Part shown: piece by piece, positions 42,321-54,400 of the stretch
How the letters are laid out: every line of letters starts with the position of its first letter
Position numbering within the stretch: the stretch's first letter is position 1
Source of the DNA: Branchiostoma floridae
Taxonomy: Eukaryota > Chordata > Leptocardii > Amphioxiformes > Branchiostomatidae
Assembly: GCF_000003815.2 (NCBI RefSeq)
Contig: NC_049996.1
Coordinates: 13,365,297 to 13,427,296 of the forward strand
Direction of reading: 5' to 3'
Length of the DNA stretch: 62,000 nucleotides
Notes under the pieces: model-generated
Databases searched by the model: none
The model's input: only the letters and a program-made list of their open reading frames with translations
Told to the model about the DNA's origin: nothing
Made by a program: the position numbers and the translations under genes

Positions 42321-42703
42321 AGAATGGAGGGTTAGGTGCAAAGAAATTCATGTGAGTTAGACTTATAAATCCACAAAAAAAATAGGAATATCTGATCTAG
42401 TTGGATGTAAATTAAATTTTCTACAGTATTGCTATGTAGGTACGTTCTACCAAATATGTATAAATGAATATGTTAATAAACCTGCATACCTGCATACCAT
42501 AAACATAAAAAAATTCATATTAATAACTATTTACTCGGTTTGATATTGATATCAATTAAATTAAAACAAATCAAACTGGTTTTACAGAATTGAAGAAGGC
42601 AATGATACTTTACCCATCTTTGCAGAATAGATTGACCGAATTCCAAATATTTTGCTTAAGACAGATAAATCAAAAACATTAAGAAATTATTTTCTGTGAA
42701 GAA

Positions 42704-43710
42704 TTAAATCCGCACCGTAGAAACTCCTTGTCAAATTGGGCGTACATTTTGAAGTACCATTTGAACATTTTTGATCTGAAGAAAAATTCCTTCCGTGACT
42801 TTGTTAGCCAATATCTTCTATACCTTCTCCTAAGTTTTTATGAAGATTGGTAAAATACTGTGGAAGCTATAAAGAAAGTCCGTGATCAGTCCGTCTGGGG
42901 TCCAAACGGACCCCAGCCAAAAAGTGCAGCTTTTGAAACAAAGTTTTGAGTCTAACTCCCTAACTACTTATCCTATCACCACCAAACTTTTAGGGGATAA
43001 TAAAAATGTAAAACTAAATCCTCATACAAACTTTTGTGTCATCACCATATAATATGACGACATTATGACGTCATTTAGCTTATAAGGGCGGCCATCTTGG
43101 ATTTTGACTAATGACGTCATGAAATTAGCATAAATTGTGAATTTGAATCATTATAATAGCATTGAACTTTTAGAATTTTATTGTTGTAAGAATATATGCA
43201 TGTTTTACCAAGAAAACCTTGTTTAAATCGAAATTGGATTTTTTTGGGCAAAAATATGCCTGTCATAATTCCGTTACCATGGCAACCCCAAATAATGATA
43301 AATTTTTTTTTGACAAAAAAATTTTGCTAACAATATTTTGTGTTATATCACCAAGTTTCATAGCTTTAGCACTAGCCGTTCATGAGTTACGCGACATAAT
43401 AGTTGCTGAGGGCCTCAAAATTCCCCTCTCTGGTCAGAATAGGTTTAGTGCAAAACATGGTCCTTCTGATCTTTTGCATACATTATGATAATGAGGTGGA
43501 ATTAGTAACACCTTAACATGTCAAAATATTCCTCTTACGTTGACGAAGCAATGTATGTACAATGATCACCGATAGGAATTGGAACTGAGATTTTATGAAC
43601 AAAACATTTTGGGGTCCGTTTGGACCCCACTCGGTCATTTTAGTCGCAAAAAAAGGTCGGGTGCTTGAGGGTTAAATCCGCACCGTAGAAACTCCTTGTC
43701 AAATTGGGCG
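42704..43710. mobile_element. TTAA-family element, copy B, with 39-bp direct flanks
   Basis: Interior in inverse orientation to copy C, containing GGGGTCCAAACGGACCCC and GGCCATCTTGG. An identical 39-bp stretch starting TTAAATCCGCACCGTAG is present at 42704 and 43672. The left terminal inverted repeat seems missing. Confidence 0.65.
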
Positions 43711-44863
43711 GAGATTTAAAACGCGGCTTCGAATGTACGTAAAGGAATGACATTCAATAATTGTGATAAAAATCTTATGGTAGGTTACCGGGCGGCGTTG
43801 TGTAATTTTTCAAAAACTTATTTGAAAAGTACAGTTCATCAACTAATCAACTTCGGCTCGAGTTTAGCCTTTTACAATAATTCGCACAAACACACAGAAC
43901 GAATATATTCCAACAGCTTTATTGTATGCATTTTTCCACTTATAAATCAATATCATTTCGATAGATAAGTCTGTATTCTCAACACACATGTGTCATGCAC
44001 ATCTTGGATAATGTCAAGAATATTTCATCTTGTCATCTTGAATATTTTTCGAATCACCTTTCCGATTAAGGCCACAGCTAAAACCCCATACTATGTCATC
44101 AACCAGCAAAATGCCAAAATTTTCAAAAAATATCCCCCCAAAAAGGCTTTCAAAGTTAGTTAACAAAATATGATATTGTTGCGTCACCCCTGTAGGCATC
44201 AGTTTACACAAGTCGGTATACTATTATTATCATCAAGTCTCATAATTCTACCGGATGCTATAATACCTCCACATCTTTTTTTTTACAGAGGCCTTCTCAA
44301 GATTGCCTTAAACACCTAAATATCGGTATCATGGGTATGCAGTGTAAATCGCTTTAAATTCACGTAACTTAAAGTTCATCAGTGTTGGTAAAATTCGTTC
44401 TGAATAAAGTTCAAACAGTCGAAAATTTGGGTAAGCCGAATTTTTTGCTGTTGGCAGTTAACTTTATCCAGGGTTAAATTCATATATTTTTGTTGATATG
44501 GCACTTGGTGGAATTATGAGACATTATATATTGTAGCATACAAAACGGAGTCTTTTTGTTCTTTGCCTGCCAATGTTTCTCCACTCTTGTGATATGGCTA
44601 TGTCGCAGACATGACTAAGGCTCAAGACCAGACCTTGACAACGTCGGTATGGAATGTATTGGGTAGGGTTCAAGGTCTCGGAGAGCGGCCTTGTCACGCT
44701 AGTCTACTTCTAATCTGGTGGTATCTCACTGCACGTGGGGCACTAGTGCGGTACTGCGGGGTTCGAAAGATTACAGGGTTGTAGACAACGTACACAGAAA
44801 TAGACAGAAATAGACAGAAACTGGACACCAGCATTCTTACCTGGTGAAAGAATTTTACTGTAC

Positions 44864-44985
44864 CATACTGTACTGTACTGTACTCTGTTCTGCTCTACTA
44901 ATGTCAACTCTAGTCTATTCTACTCTACTATGGTCTACTCTACTCTACTTTACTGTGCTCTACTCTACTATTCTGTTTCCAAGAA
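44864..44985. repeat. CTACT/CTGTACT low-complexity array
   Basis: Irregular pentamer repeats such as CTACTCTACT and CTGTACTGTA. Confidence 0.85.
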
Positions 44986-45889
44986 GTAAAAATATTCAAA
45001 GAAAGTCTGATAAAGAACTGTACTTACGCTGTATCCCTTAATCACAATTTTTTGTTGCTGGCCACCATTTCTAATGGGTTAAAGCTGGATCACAATTCTC
45101 TAAGCCATGCCGCACGTAATGTTCGTCACCACAGACACGTCTGTTGGCAGCTTGCCCAGCTCGACTCCAGTGCAAGGCCTGTGACGTTTCACAGCAGAAT
45201 TCTGTTGTTTGGCACGGTGAAACAGGTCCACTTCAGGCGGCATTACAATACTTTAAACCATTGCAAAACCCATTCTTGGTGTGATTATATGTGCAATCTG
45301 GACAGTTTTGGAGTGATATGGGCAAGAAATACTCTATATGTGTTTGATTAGTTGTACAAAATGGCCTTTTTTTATCTTAGGATTTTTAGCACCTCCTGAG
45401 ATAGTACAACTACCTCTAGTTGCCTGTTGTGAACCTACTGATTTGGAGGGTTTACGTGCATTTACATACAAGCCGTAAAAATCATTGGAAATGCGTTTGG
45501 CGGCAGTTCTGATGGTTTGATTCGTGAGATAGCAACAACGTTAACTTTCTTCCATTTTCCCATAGGATTACATACATTACTGGACAGATATATATTAGAA
45601 CTGTGCAGTTACTCCCTTACAGTGCTGTCGAATATTCCTGCAGATAAAGGCACATCAAAAGCTTCCTAGAACGCAATTTTTTGCTAACAGCTTCGTGTAC
45701 ATATCACATCCTCTTTTTGTCGTCTCAGCGGTCTGGGGAACCAGTAAAACTTTACGAACAGATAATTGTTTTCGGTTTTCATGCTCGGTGGGTGCACGTG
45801 ACCGCCAACAACCAATCAGCAGGCTGACAATGGGGATATTGAACCTACACATTTGCACCCTTAATCTCCAAGCAGATGTTCTGAGAAAA

Positions 45890-46260
45890 TGTGTTAGGTT
45901 TTACTGTTACTACGGCTCTGCAGCGGGCTTTGTATGTTTGTGTACTTGTCTTTGAACAACATGAATCTAGGAGCTAGCTGTGGCTGCATCTTGACGATAT
46001 TTTTCAGGTGCGTAGCGGTTGTAAAAAGGAAGCGCTTTTTACGGCTCTGCAGCGAGCTTTGTACGTAAGTGCTTTTGTCTGTAAACATCAGAACTCAAGA
46101 TGTTGTGCATGGACCTTCGTGATATTTTGGTAGGTGTATAGCGGTTGTAAAAACTAAGGTCAGGTTAAAACGTTCAAATGGCTTTTTTCATCGGTACTGC
46201 AGCAGGCTGTGTATGTTTGCATATTTACAACATAATGAGCGATGTAGATGGTTCTAGCAG
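45890..46260. repeat. Tandem repeat of about 130-150 bp, related to 53540
   Basis: CTGCAGCGGGCTTTGTATG-like text at 45918, 46046 and 46198, alternating with GTAGCGGTTGTAAAA. Confidence 0.75.
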
Positions 46261-46289
46261 GAAGTTGCGGTACTACAGCGGAGGGAACT

Positions 46290-47216
46290 TTAACCTTCAA
46301 ACCACCGTACCTTTTTTGTGACGTAGATTACCGTATGGGGTCAAAACTGACCCCATAACGTTTTGTACAAATACAGTTTTTTAGGTGACTCTTTTTGTGA
46401 TTTGTTTATATGTATAGTTTCATTGATCTATGTGGGACAGTTTGACATGATTAGGTGAGAATAATTTTTGCTCATTATCATAATTCATGCAAAAGATCAT
46501 GGGGACCACATTTTGCACTAACGCTATTCAGACCGGGTAAGTTTTTTTATGCCTGCACCAACTTCAAAGTCATATAGCCCCTGAATAGCTTATGTTAGGG
46601 CCATCAAACTTGGTCCCTTTTGAGAAAATGTTAATAGCAAGCACTTTAAATGAATGAAAAAGTTCATCATTTTTAACGTTGCCATGGCAACGGAATTCTG
46701 ACAGGGATATTTATTACACAAATTTCAAATTTTGGCTTAAACATTCAAGTTTTAAGCTTTTCTTGGCTAAACACACTTGTTCATGACATCTTAAAAAATT
46801 CTACGTAAATTTCATGATTAAGTATTCATAATTTATGCTAATTTGATGACGTCATCAGTCAAAATCCAAGATGGCGGCCAATTCAAGCTAACTGACGTCA
46901 TAGCGTCGTCATGTAACATGATAATGACACAAAAGTTGTTACGATAATTTCGTTGAACATGTACATCCTTCTCTGTAAATATCGTTATCATACGATAAGT
47001 AGTTTAGGCGTGGGTCTCAAAAGTTTGTTTAAAAAATGCTATGATAACTTAATCAACAATGAGCCAATCTCTTTAAAAAAAGTATGAGAAATTATCAGAC
47101 ATATATACAAACAAACTGATGGAAGGAAATTTGGTTTCAACCAGCAATGGCACAATGGCACATATCAATATACGTCTGGGGTCAGTTTTGACCCCATACG
47201 GTGGTTTGAGGGTTAA
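46290..47216. mobile_element. TTAA-flanked element, copy C (best preserved)
   Basis: TTAACCTTCAAACCACCGTA at the left, and inverted TTAACCCTCAAACCACCGTA at the right. Both ends also hold the palindrome-like ATGGGGTCAAAACTGACCCC. TTAA at both edges. No transposase. Confidence 0.82.
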
Positions 47217-47681
47217 AGTAGGTGGTTAGATTTGCTGCAAGTGCCAGGTTTATGATTTTCTTATGGTTGATAGGACTCGAAGTAGGGATGAAGTGGTATA
47301 GGTTTGGGTCCCTAGCGACTTGTTTTTATCTGCAGTGGCCGATTTTGTCGTAGACGTTGAAAGAGAATAACTCAGGAAAGGGTAGGCGGATTGGTATGTA
47401 GATACCTTGAGTGATGATTTATATAACCGAATGGTTGAATAATAATCACTGAACCATGAAAAAATAATTCAAATAATCATTTATCAAATCAGGATAAGAT
47501 GTGCACATCAATCAACGGCCGTTTCATTAGTCTGTGGTAATGAAAAACAAACCTCGCCCAAGGATGTTACAAACTTGCTCTGTTTAAAAAGAAACACATA
47601 GAAAGAATATGAAACATATCGAAATCAAAGTTTATTTTAAATAAAAGCAACATAGAAGCAACATATACGTCTACTGTATTG

Positions 47682-48302
47682 TTAACCCTCAAGCACTTTA
47701 CCTTTTTTTGCTACTAAAATGACCGAATGGGCCCCAAAATGTTTGTTCATGAAAATGTCCTTTTCAACTTTTATCGGTAAACATTGCAAGAACGGTCCTT
47801 TGTCAAACATGAATATTTTGAAATGTTAAAATGCTATCAATTCCAGCGCATTATCATAGTTTAGTCATAAGTGAAGAAGGAGCAAGTTCTCCCTAGCAAT
47901 ATTCAGACCGGGCCACGTGGGGTGGGCGCTTTTGAGGTCCTCAGCAACTTTTATGGCACATTACTCTTCATGTCTCACTCCAAAGCTACCAAACTTGGTA
48001 AATTATCAAGAGAAAGGAGTAAGCAAAAAATTGGAAGTCAATAAAACAAGTTTTTCTATGTTGCCATGGCGACGATATATTTTGTGGTCATACGATAAAA
48101 AATGTAGGGGTTTGGTCTCAAAAGTTTGTTTTAAAAAGTGCACAATTTGCCGCCGTCCATTTGGACCCCAGACGGACCGAACACAGACTTTCCTCAATAA
48201 TTTCCACATTATTTTACTGATCTGTGAAATACCTTACTAAGAAACTAACGGAAGATATATTTCTTTCGATCAAACAGGTCCTAATGGCACTTTGAGGGTC
48301 AA
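47682..48302. mobile_element. TTAA-family element, copy D (shortened)
   Basis: Starts TTAACCCTCAAGCACTTTAC. Contains CAGACCGGGCC, TTGCCATGGCGAC and GGACCCCAGACGG. The GACGTCA block is missing. Right end eroded (TCAA for TTAA). Confidence 0.65.
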
Positions 48303-48974
48303 CAGTGTTTGAGGGTCAACGTTGCACAAAACACATTCTTTCTATTTCTTAATCCACTGACATGTTTGGCGACAATAGCATCAATTAGGTAACTGCTTCT
48401 CGACTGTATTGTTTTAACTTGTAAACCCGTATCCTACTGGTAATTTTTCCACGCATATACCCTCCCTGTGCTGGGATTTTTAGACCTTGTTTAAAGACGG
48501 GTATTGCTTTCACCTTGCTATTTTAGTTACTTTGCTCCAGGGTAACCCTAAAATGCTATACATCAATAGATAGCTGAGAGTCTCTACATTTGACAAATGT
48601 CTTAAAAGTTTTACCTTGAGTCAACAAAAATCAATTGCAAGAGCAATGATACAATAGAACAAGTTACTTTTATAATTTTGTATTCTAAGGCCACACCGTT
48701 TAATTTGTTGCTTCTCTGATTTTTTTAGAAAAATATCTGGGCGGTCGGTCAAAAAAAATTGCAAAAAGTCTGGTGTGAACATATGAGTCTTATGTAACAC
48801 ACAAAAAACAAGGTAAGTAGTCATGTTTTAAGCATTTCATGGCATGATTTATCCAATGAATCTCTTCCTTTGATTTTATGCCACTGTTCTGAATAAAGGG
48901 AATTGTTTTTTATACTGAAATTATGAATTAGAATCACTTCGGCAAAGATAGCGATGACTGCAGATCTTACTTAC

Positions 48975-50055
48975 AACTAGAGTTCGGCGACCTCATACCT
49001 CCATGAAAATTTAGAGCTTTCGCAACTTTCATGCAATTGACTAACACATTAACATAATTTATGCATGGTGTTGCTCATCATTGACTAACGTACACATGTC
49101 ACAGTTATAAAATTTCCATTATTAATCATAAAGCGGTTTTGCAATTTTTACATAAATTATGCAAATAAGTTCCTCATTACCATATTTGGTATCTGCTTAT
49201 ATTCCACCTATCGTAATTAACATGTGTTACATGTATTGAGGTCCAGTTATTGAAAACAATGGAACTATACAATTTCCTCATTAATTATGCAAATTAAGTC
49301 CTCATTTGAATAACATGTATATCATTATGAACATCTTTGCCTAAGCTACCCACATGCCTAAAATGCAGGCAATCCGTCGTTCCTTTCTGCAGTTATCCTC
49401 TTTGGAGTGTCTTGACAAAAACACCCATGCAGTTCCACCATTAAATGTTAGGGGGCTGAAACTTGCCCCACTTTTTTATGACACCAAAAGCTATCTACCA
49501 CCAAAATATCAAGACCATAGCATGTCTGGAACAAGAGATACATTGAAAAAACTGCTATGATAGAATATTCTCATTAATTATGCAAATGTACTCCTGTTTT
49601 GCATAATTGGTATCTTATCTTGTAAAACATTGTCTAAGGTACCTACATACCAAAAATGATGAAAATCCGTTGTTCCCTTCTTGAGTTATCGTCTTCAGAA
49701 GTTTTTGACAAAAATGCCCCTGCTTTCCCAAAACTAGACGCTAGGGGGCCCAAACTTATGTCACTTATTTCCGAGCACAAGAGCTATCTAAAACTTCAAA
49801 ATCGTGACCATAGCTTGCTCAGAACACGAGATAGCAAACCCGGAAGTTGCGCTGCAGTACCAAGGGAAGCCGCTAGGGGGACCAAAATCTAATCATTTCC
49901 AGCTTTCATCACACCCTACCAACACACCAAGTATGAAACCAATCCACCAAGCCGTTCTTGAGTTATCTTGTTTACACACAGACAGACAGACAGACACACA
50001 GACACACAGACAAACACAGGGTAAAATATAACCTCCATGACATTTCATGGAGGTA
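48975..50055. repeat. Tandem repeat of about 280-300 bp with CAGACA microsatellite
   Basis: Units with ACCNACATNCC...AATCCGT and CTTGAGTTATC at about 49339, 49638 and 49917, then (CAGACAGA)n and a CCTCCATG..CATGGAGG hairpin at 50031-50052. Confidence 0.75.
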
Positions 50056-51309
50056 ATAATAAAGTGCTTGATATCAGAATAAGAGCCCTCAGGTAAGAAT
50101 ATAATCTTAGTAGCATATTCAAGAAACAAGTATATTCTTGAAGTTCATTATTATACACATGAATTCTAATGCGAGACAAAATTTCATTGTATGCGCAGCT
50201 ACAACAACTATTAATTGATAAGACCGCAGAAAGTACGTTTTTAAAATTATATCCTCTGTCTCTGAAGACTCAAAATCTAATAAGAAAGGGTAATAAAAGA
50301 TGGGTTAAAACTAGAGGGCCAGACTTTCAATATATACATCTGTTGGTGAATGAGACCGCCAATTGAAGTGACAATCACAGCTTTGTGTTTATTTTTATAT
50401 TCAAGAGGTGCACGAAGTGACACAGTTGTAGTAGATTGGTATCACTTGCCAAGTTGACAACTACAAATATGGCAACCATTTTAAACTTACAGCCATACAC
50501 ATTTACATCCACTTATACAATCAATTCCACATGTACAATCAACACTTCTCTACGTTATACTTTCCTTTTAGGATATATGAGAATTCTTTTACAAAACCAC
50601 TATGTACTTACTGTGCTTACGTTTTGATCTCTTTCAGACCCCTTCCTTAGAGTTTCTAACAGGATGTAGGTGGCACTTTAACAGCGGGAACACAATCATA
50701 ATGATAGAAGGTACATACTAGTTCTGTAAAAGAAGTCTCCTATATTCTGCCAACATCGAACAATTAAAAACGATGAAGATAAAACCTTTTTTTGGAAATA
50801 TTTTCCAATTTTGTTACCTTACCTTCTACTCTTGTTGACTTTGAGGTAATTTTTTTAATGGCTCAAATTAATAGGTGAGCTGATACCACCCATTGAATTA
50901 TATTGATTTGGCTTCAAAATGAAACAAAATTTAGAAAAAAAAGCTTGTTACATTATAACGTATTTAAGTTTACAGACAAAAATACTCCTCTCTTGAAGCT
51001 CAAGAAGCCATTATAGAATTTTTAGTCATTTATTTGCTATTTACAGAGAAAAGTCACATAGACAATTATTCATTTAGATTAATAAGATCATCCTTTGTCT
51101 TATAGACAGCTGGAAAAGAACGTTCTTTCTAAACATGTTGAACACATTACATAGTGGATTTATGATAATCAATATACATATTAAAATATCATATGCTTTT
51201 ACTACAGAAATTACAACGAGTTGATGTGTCTAGATATAATCGAATCACAAATGCAGCCAAATTTTCTTTTTATCTCACCAGTGCCCCATTTCATTGGCGA
51301 GTTTTTTTA
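50056..51309. other. AT-rich flank downstream of the lectin gene
   Basis: No exon or repeat assigned. Probably includes the lectin 3' flank. Confidence 0.4.
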
Positions 51310-51474
51310 TTATTTATTTGCCAGTCGAGCTTGGCAGATGAATCTATTTCTCGTATTACAGTGCGAATCGTACCACATTGGGTAGACTCTGGAACCTAAC
51401 CGGTACCGGACACAAAGGTAAAAAGCCTTGAAATGGTTCTTCCTGGTGTTATCGGGCTGTCCTGGACCCCATCC
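51310..51474 (-). CDS. Lectin exon: C-type lectin domain, C-terminal part and stop
   Basis: GWGPGQPDNTRKNHFKAFYL then CVRYR...MWYDSHCNTRNRFICQ and TAA. QPD is present, WND is replaced by WYD, and FICQ closes the fold. AATAAA overlaps the last codons and could serve as a polyadenylation signal. Confidence 0.92.
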   Translation of the reverse strand, partial: GWGPGQPDNTRKNHFKAFYLCVRYRLGSRVYPMWYDSHCNTRNRFICQARLANK

Positions 51475-54400
51475 CTGGACAAAAATAGAATTATCGTAAC
51501 ACTAATAACGTAAAAGCACTATTTTTACTTCAATAAAACTACAACCCAAATAGATGCTGCTAATCACATTCTTTAACTTGGCTGTAAATTATTTACATAT
51601 ACTCTTCGCAATATAGGAAGACTAGAAATTGATGCATTGCAAAACAACCTAAGAAATACCTCTGTGGAAAAAGTAACCAAGAAGAAACAAAACAGAAAAT
51701 TAGTATGTACTTCAAGTGAATTGATATATTTTGTTAAGTTCAATCATTTTTATGTATGATTTATGCATGCTTTATGACAAGTTGTGCATGATGGAAATAA
51801 TATGTTGAATAAATGTGTCCTTTAGTCAAAGGGAAAATTTTAGAATTTTAGTTTGTTGTGTTCTTTAGATAACGGTTTTACAAAAAAAAATACTACTTTA
51901 CCTACCTTGTATCCTTCTATAGTAGATCCATCCAACCATTGCCACTTTCGATATTTTATTTGAAGCCGAAACATCTCGAAATCCTTCATGCCAATCCAAT
52001 AGTCGCCGGTTTGGCCCTCCGTACGCACGAGGTTCCTCAGAGCGATGTCCAATTCTTCTGTCTTTGGCATGGCTAGTGTTGCTCCCTCCCTTTCGCAGGT
52101 CTTTTTTGCATTGTAAAAATCCTTTCTTTGAATACTGAGACGTATGCATGTCATTGCAATGAGTCGGTAGCCGACTTTGCATCTTTTCTTGGCAGCTACA
52201 ACAATGAAAAGGAAACAATGACATATCAAGTAGTTATAAGATTCCCACAGGGGACTGTTGATGTAATCAGAGTTGAAGGATTCTAACAGGTAATTAATTA
52301 TCCAAGTTGTAGTGTTTGTTGCATGTCCATTGTCTGTAATGATGCTGTTAGAATGCGAAAGAAACCTTAACCGTATTCAGAGGGAGGGGTGAGGGGGGGG
52401 GGTGTCTTTCAAGGCCGGCGTCAACTTTAGGTTGCATAGCGCCTGAACGGCTTACGCTTGAATTTTTCGGGGCACTGAATTTCTTGACTTTTCCTATAAT
52501 CTAGTTGGCAAGATTCTTATTCTAAAATGGGGAAAATTTCCATTTTTCGTCTTGCCATTGCATTGTTGACAGTTATTTTTTGAACGGAATTTGCTAATTT
52601 CGGTTTAAACTATGCGTTTGTTTAGGCTTTCTTGCTACATTACTGCTCTATTATTACATAGATAAAATCCGCTGTAATTAAGTGTTTCTTAAATAATGAA
52701 ATATCTATGAATTGTGCTAATTATGACGTTATCTGCCGAAATAAAAGAGGGCGGATCATATCACCAGATCAAGTCTAACTTCTATTTCATGCCTTAACAT
52801 TCGTAACTACAAGGTATTTTTTAAATAAAAAACACTTAAATTATTATTTTTGTCTATTTTTAATGTCTTTGGTGATTTGATAAACATTTTAGAAATTCAT
52901 GTTGATTCCAGCAAACAACATCACATAAATGACGTCATATTACATGAGTTCAAAACACGCGCCGCAGAAGTAGCACCCCTCCCCCCATTTGTTCAAAGAA
53001 GCCCAATCTGAACAGCTTTAAACAGGAGCTTTCAGAAAATGAGGTGCTTTGACGGCCTTTAAAAATTCTACAAATTAGAAGCTACCAATGTTTCTTTTTT
53101 TTTGGGGGGGGGGGGTCATTATGTCGTCCATCTAGTAGCTTGATTATAGACCAAAGTTATTCATTATCATGTGAATAATATATTTTGAGACTAAAATAAA
53201 TGATGAATGTTAGAATACTAGAGATACATAAAAGTTTCTTAAATAGAATTTACTCTATATCTGGTGTATGTAGTGCAGCAGTAGGCTTTGTACCACACCT
53301 TCCCGTGTCATTGATGGGCTTTGCTTTGCAGTTCTCACGGTCTTTGGCCACTGGGTCACGTTGGTAGCTTTTAGGGGAGTCGCGTTGGTCGCTGGTAGGG
53401 GGGTCACGTTGGTCGCTGGTACCAAAACCTGAGACAACAGCAGTTTGTGATCCTTTTACTCTTGTACTTCTTACAGTGGTTGCCATAATTCTCTTCGCCA
53501 GGAAGAGTATGAGATTGCTGACTTGGGTCTGTATGTAGGTCAACAGCAAATAACTCATGAAATTGTGGATAGAACTTTGTGATTTTTGGTAGGTGTGTAG
53601 CGGTTGTCAAAAGGAATCTCAAGTTAGAAAACGGCTTACCTGGCGTTTTCCTACGGTACTGCAGCAAGCTTGGTATGTTTTGGGGGTTTGTTTTGGGCAG
53701 CATAAGTCAAAATGCAAAATTTCACGATACTTGGTAGGTGTGTAGCGGTTTTGGAGAGGAAGGTCAAGTGCGAAAATGGTTTACCCAGCTCTTACCTACG
53801 GTGCTGTAGCGGGATTTGTATGTAAGTGCGTTTGTCTGTATGCAAGATAACTCAAGATGCTTTTGATGAATGCTATCGATATTTTGTTGATAGGTAGGGG
53901 ACACAGAAAGGAAGGTCAAGTTCGATAATGGGCCTCCTGGCGACTTGTTTTGGTACTGCAAGTGAGCGTCAAAGCTTGCGCCTAAATTTTCCAGAAGTGC
54001 CAGGTTCATAATTTTTTAGTGGTGGATAGCTGTTGGGACTAGGAGTGAATGGTGTAATTTTGGGCCCCCTAGCAGCTTGTTTGGAACTGCAGTGGGTCTT
54101 ATAGTTCGTAACTTTTAAGAAGGATAACTCCAGAGGAGATTGTTGGATAGTCTTTGTTTTTGGTATATAGTTACTTTGGTACTTTGGGTGATAATGAACT
54201 TAATGAGATGCAAATTATATCAATCACTATCTATTTGATATAATTACTTAGGGAAACTTCTATATAGGTTAAAAACATACATGTGACGGAGCCACCCGAA
54301 AGAACTTGAATCGGCCCATGGATGTCTAAAAATAGAGAAAAAGTAGTTTAAGACAGCCGGTCTTGACAAGCATGAAATTCTGATTGACCAGGAATGCTAC

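Noticed and set aside
45052-45351. 99-codon plus-strand frame
   Set aside because: No domain, no splice signals and no neighbour supporting it.
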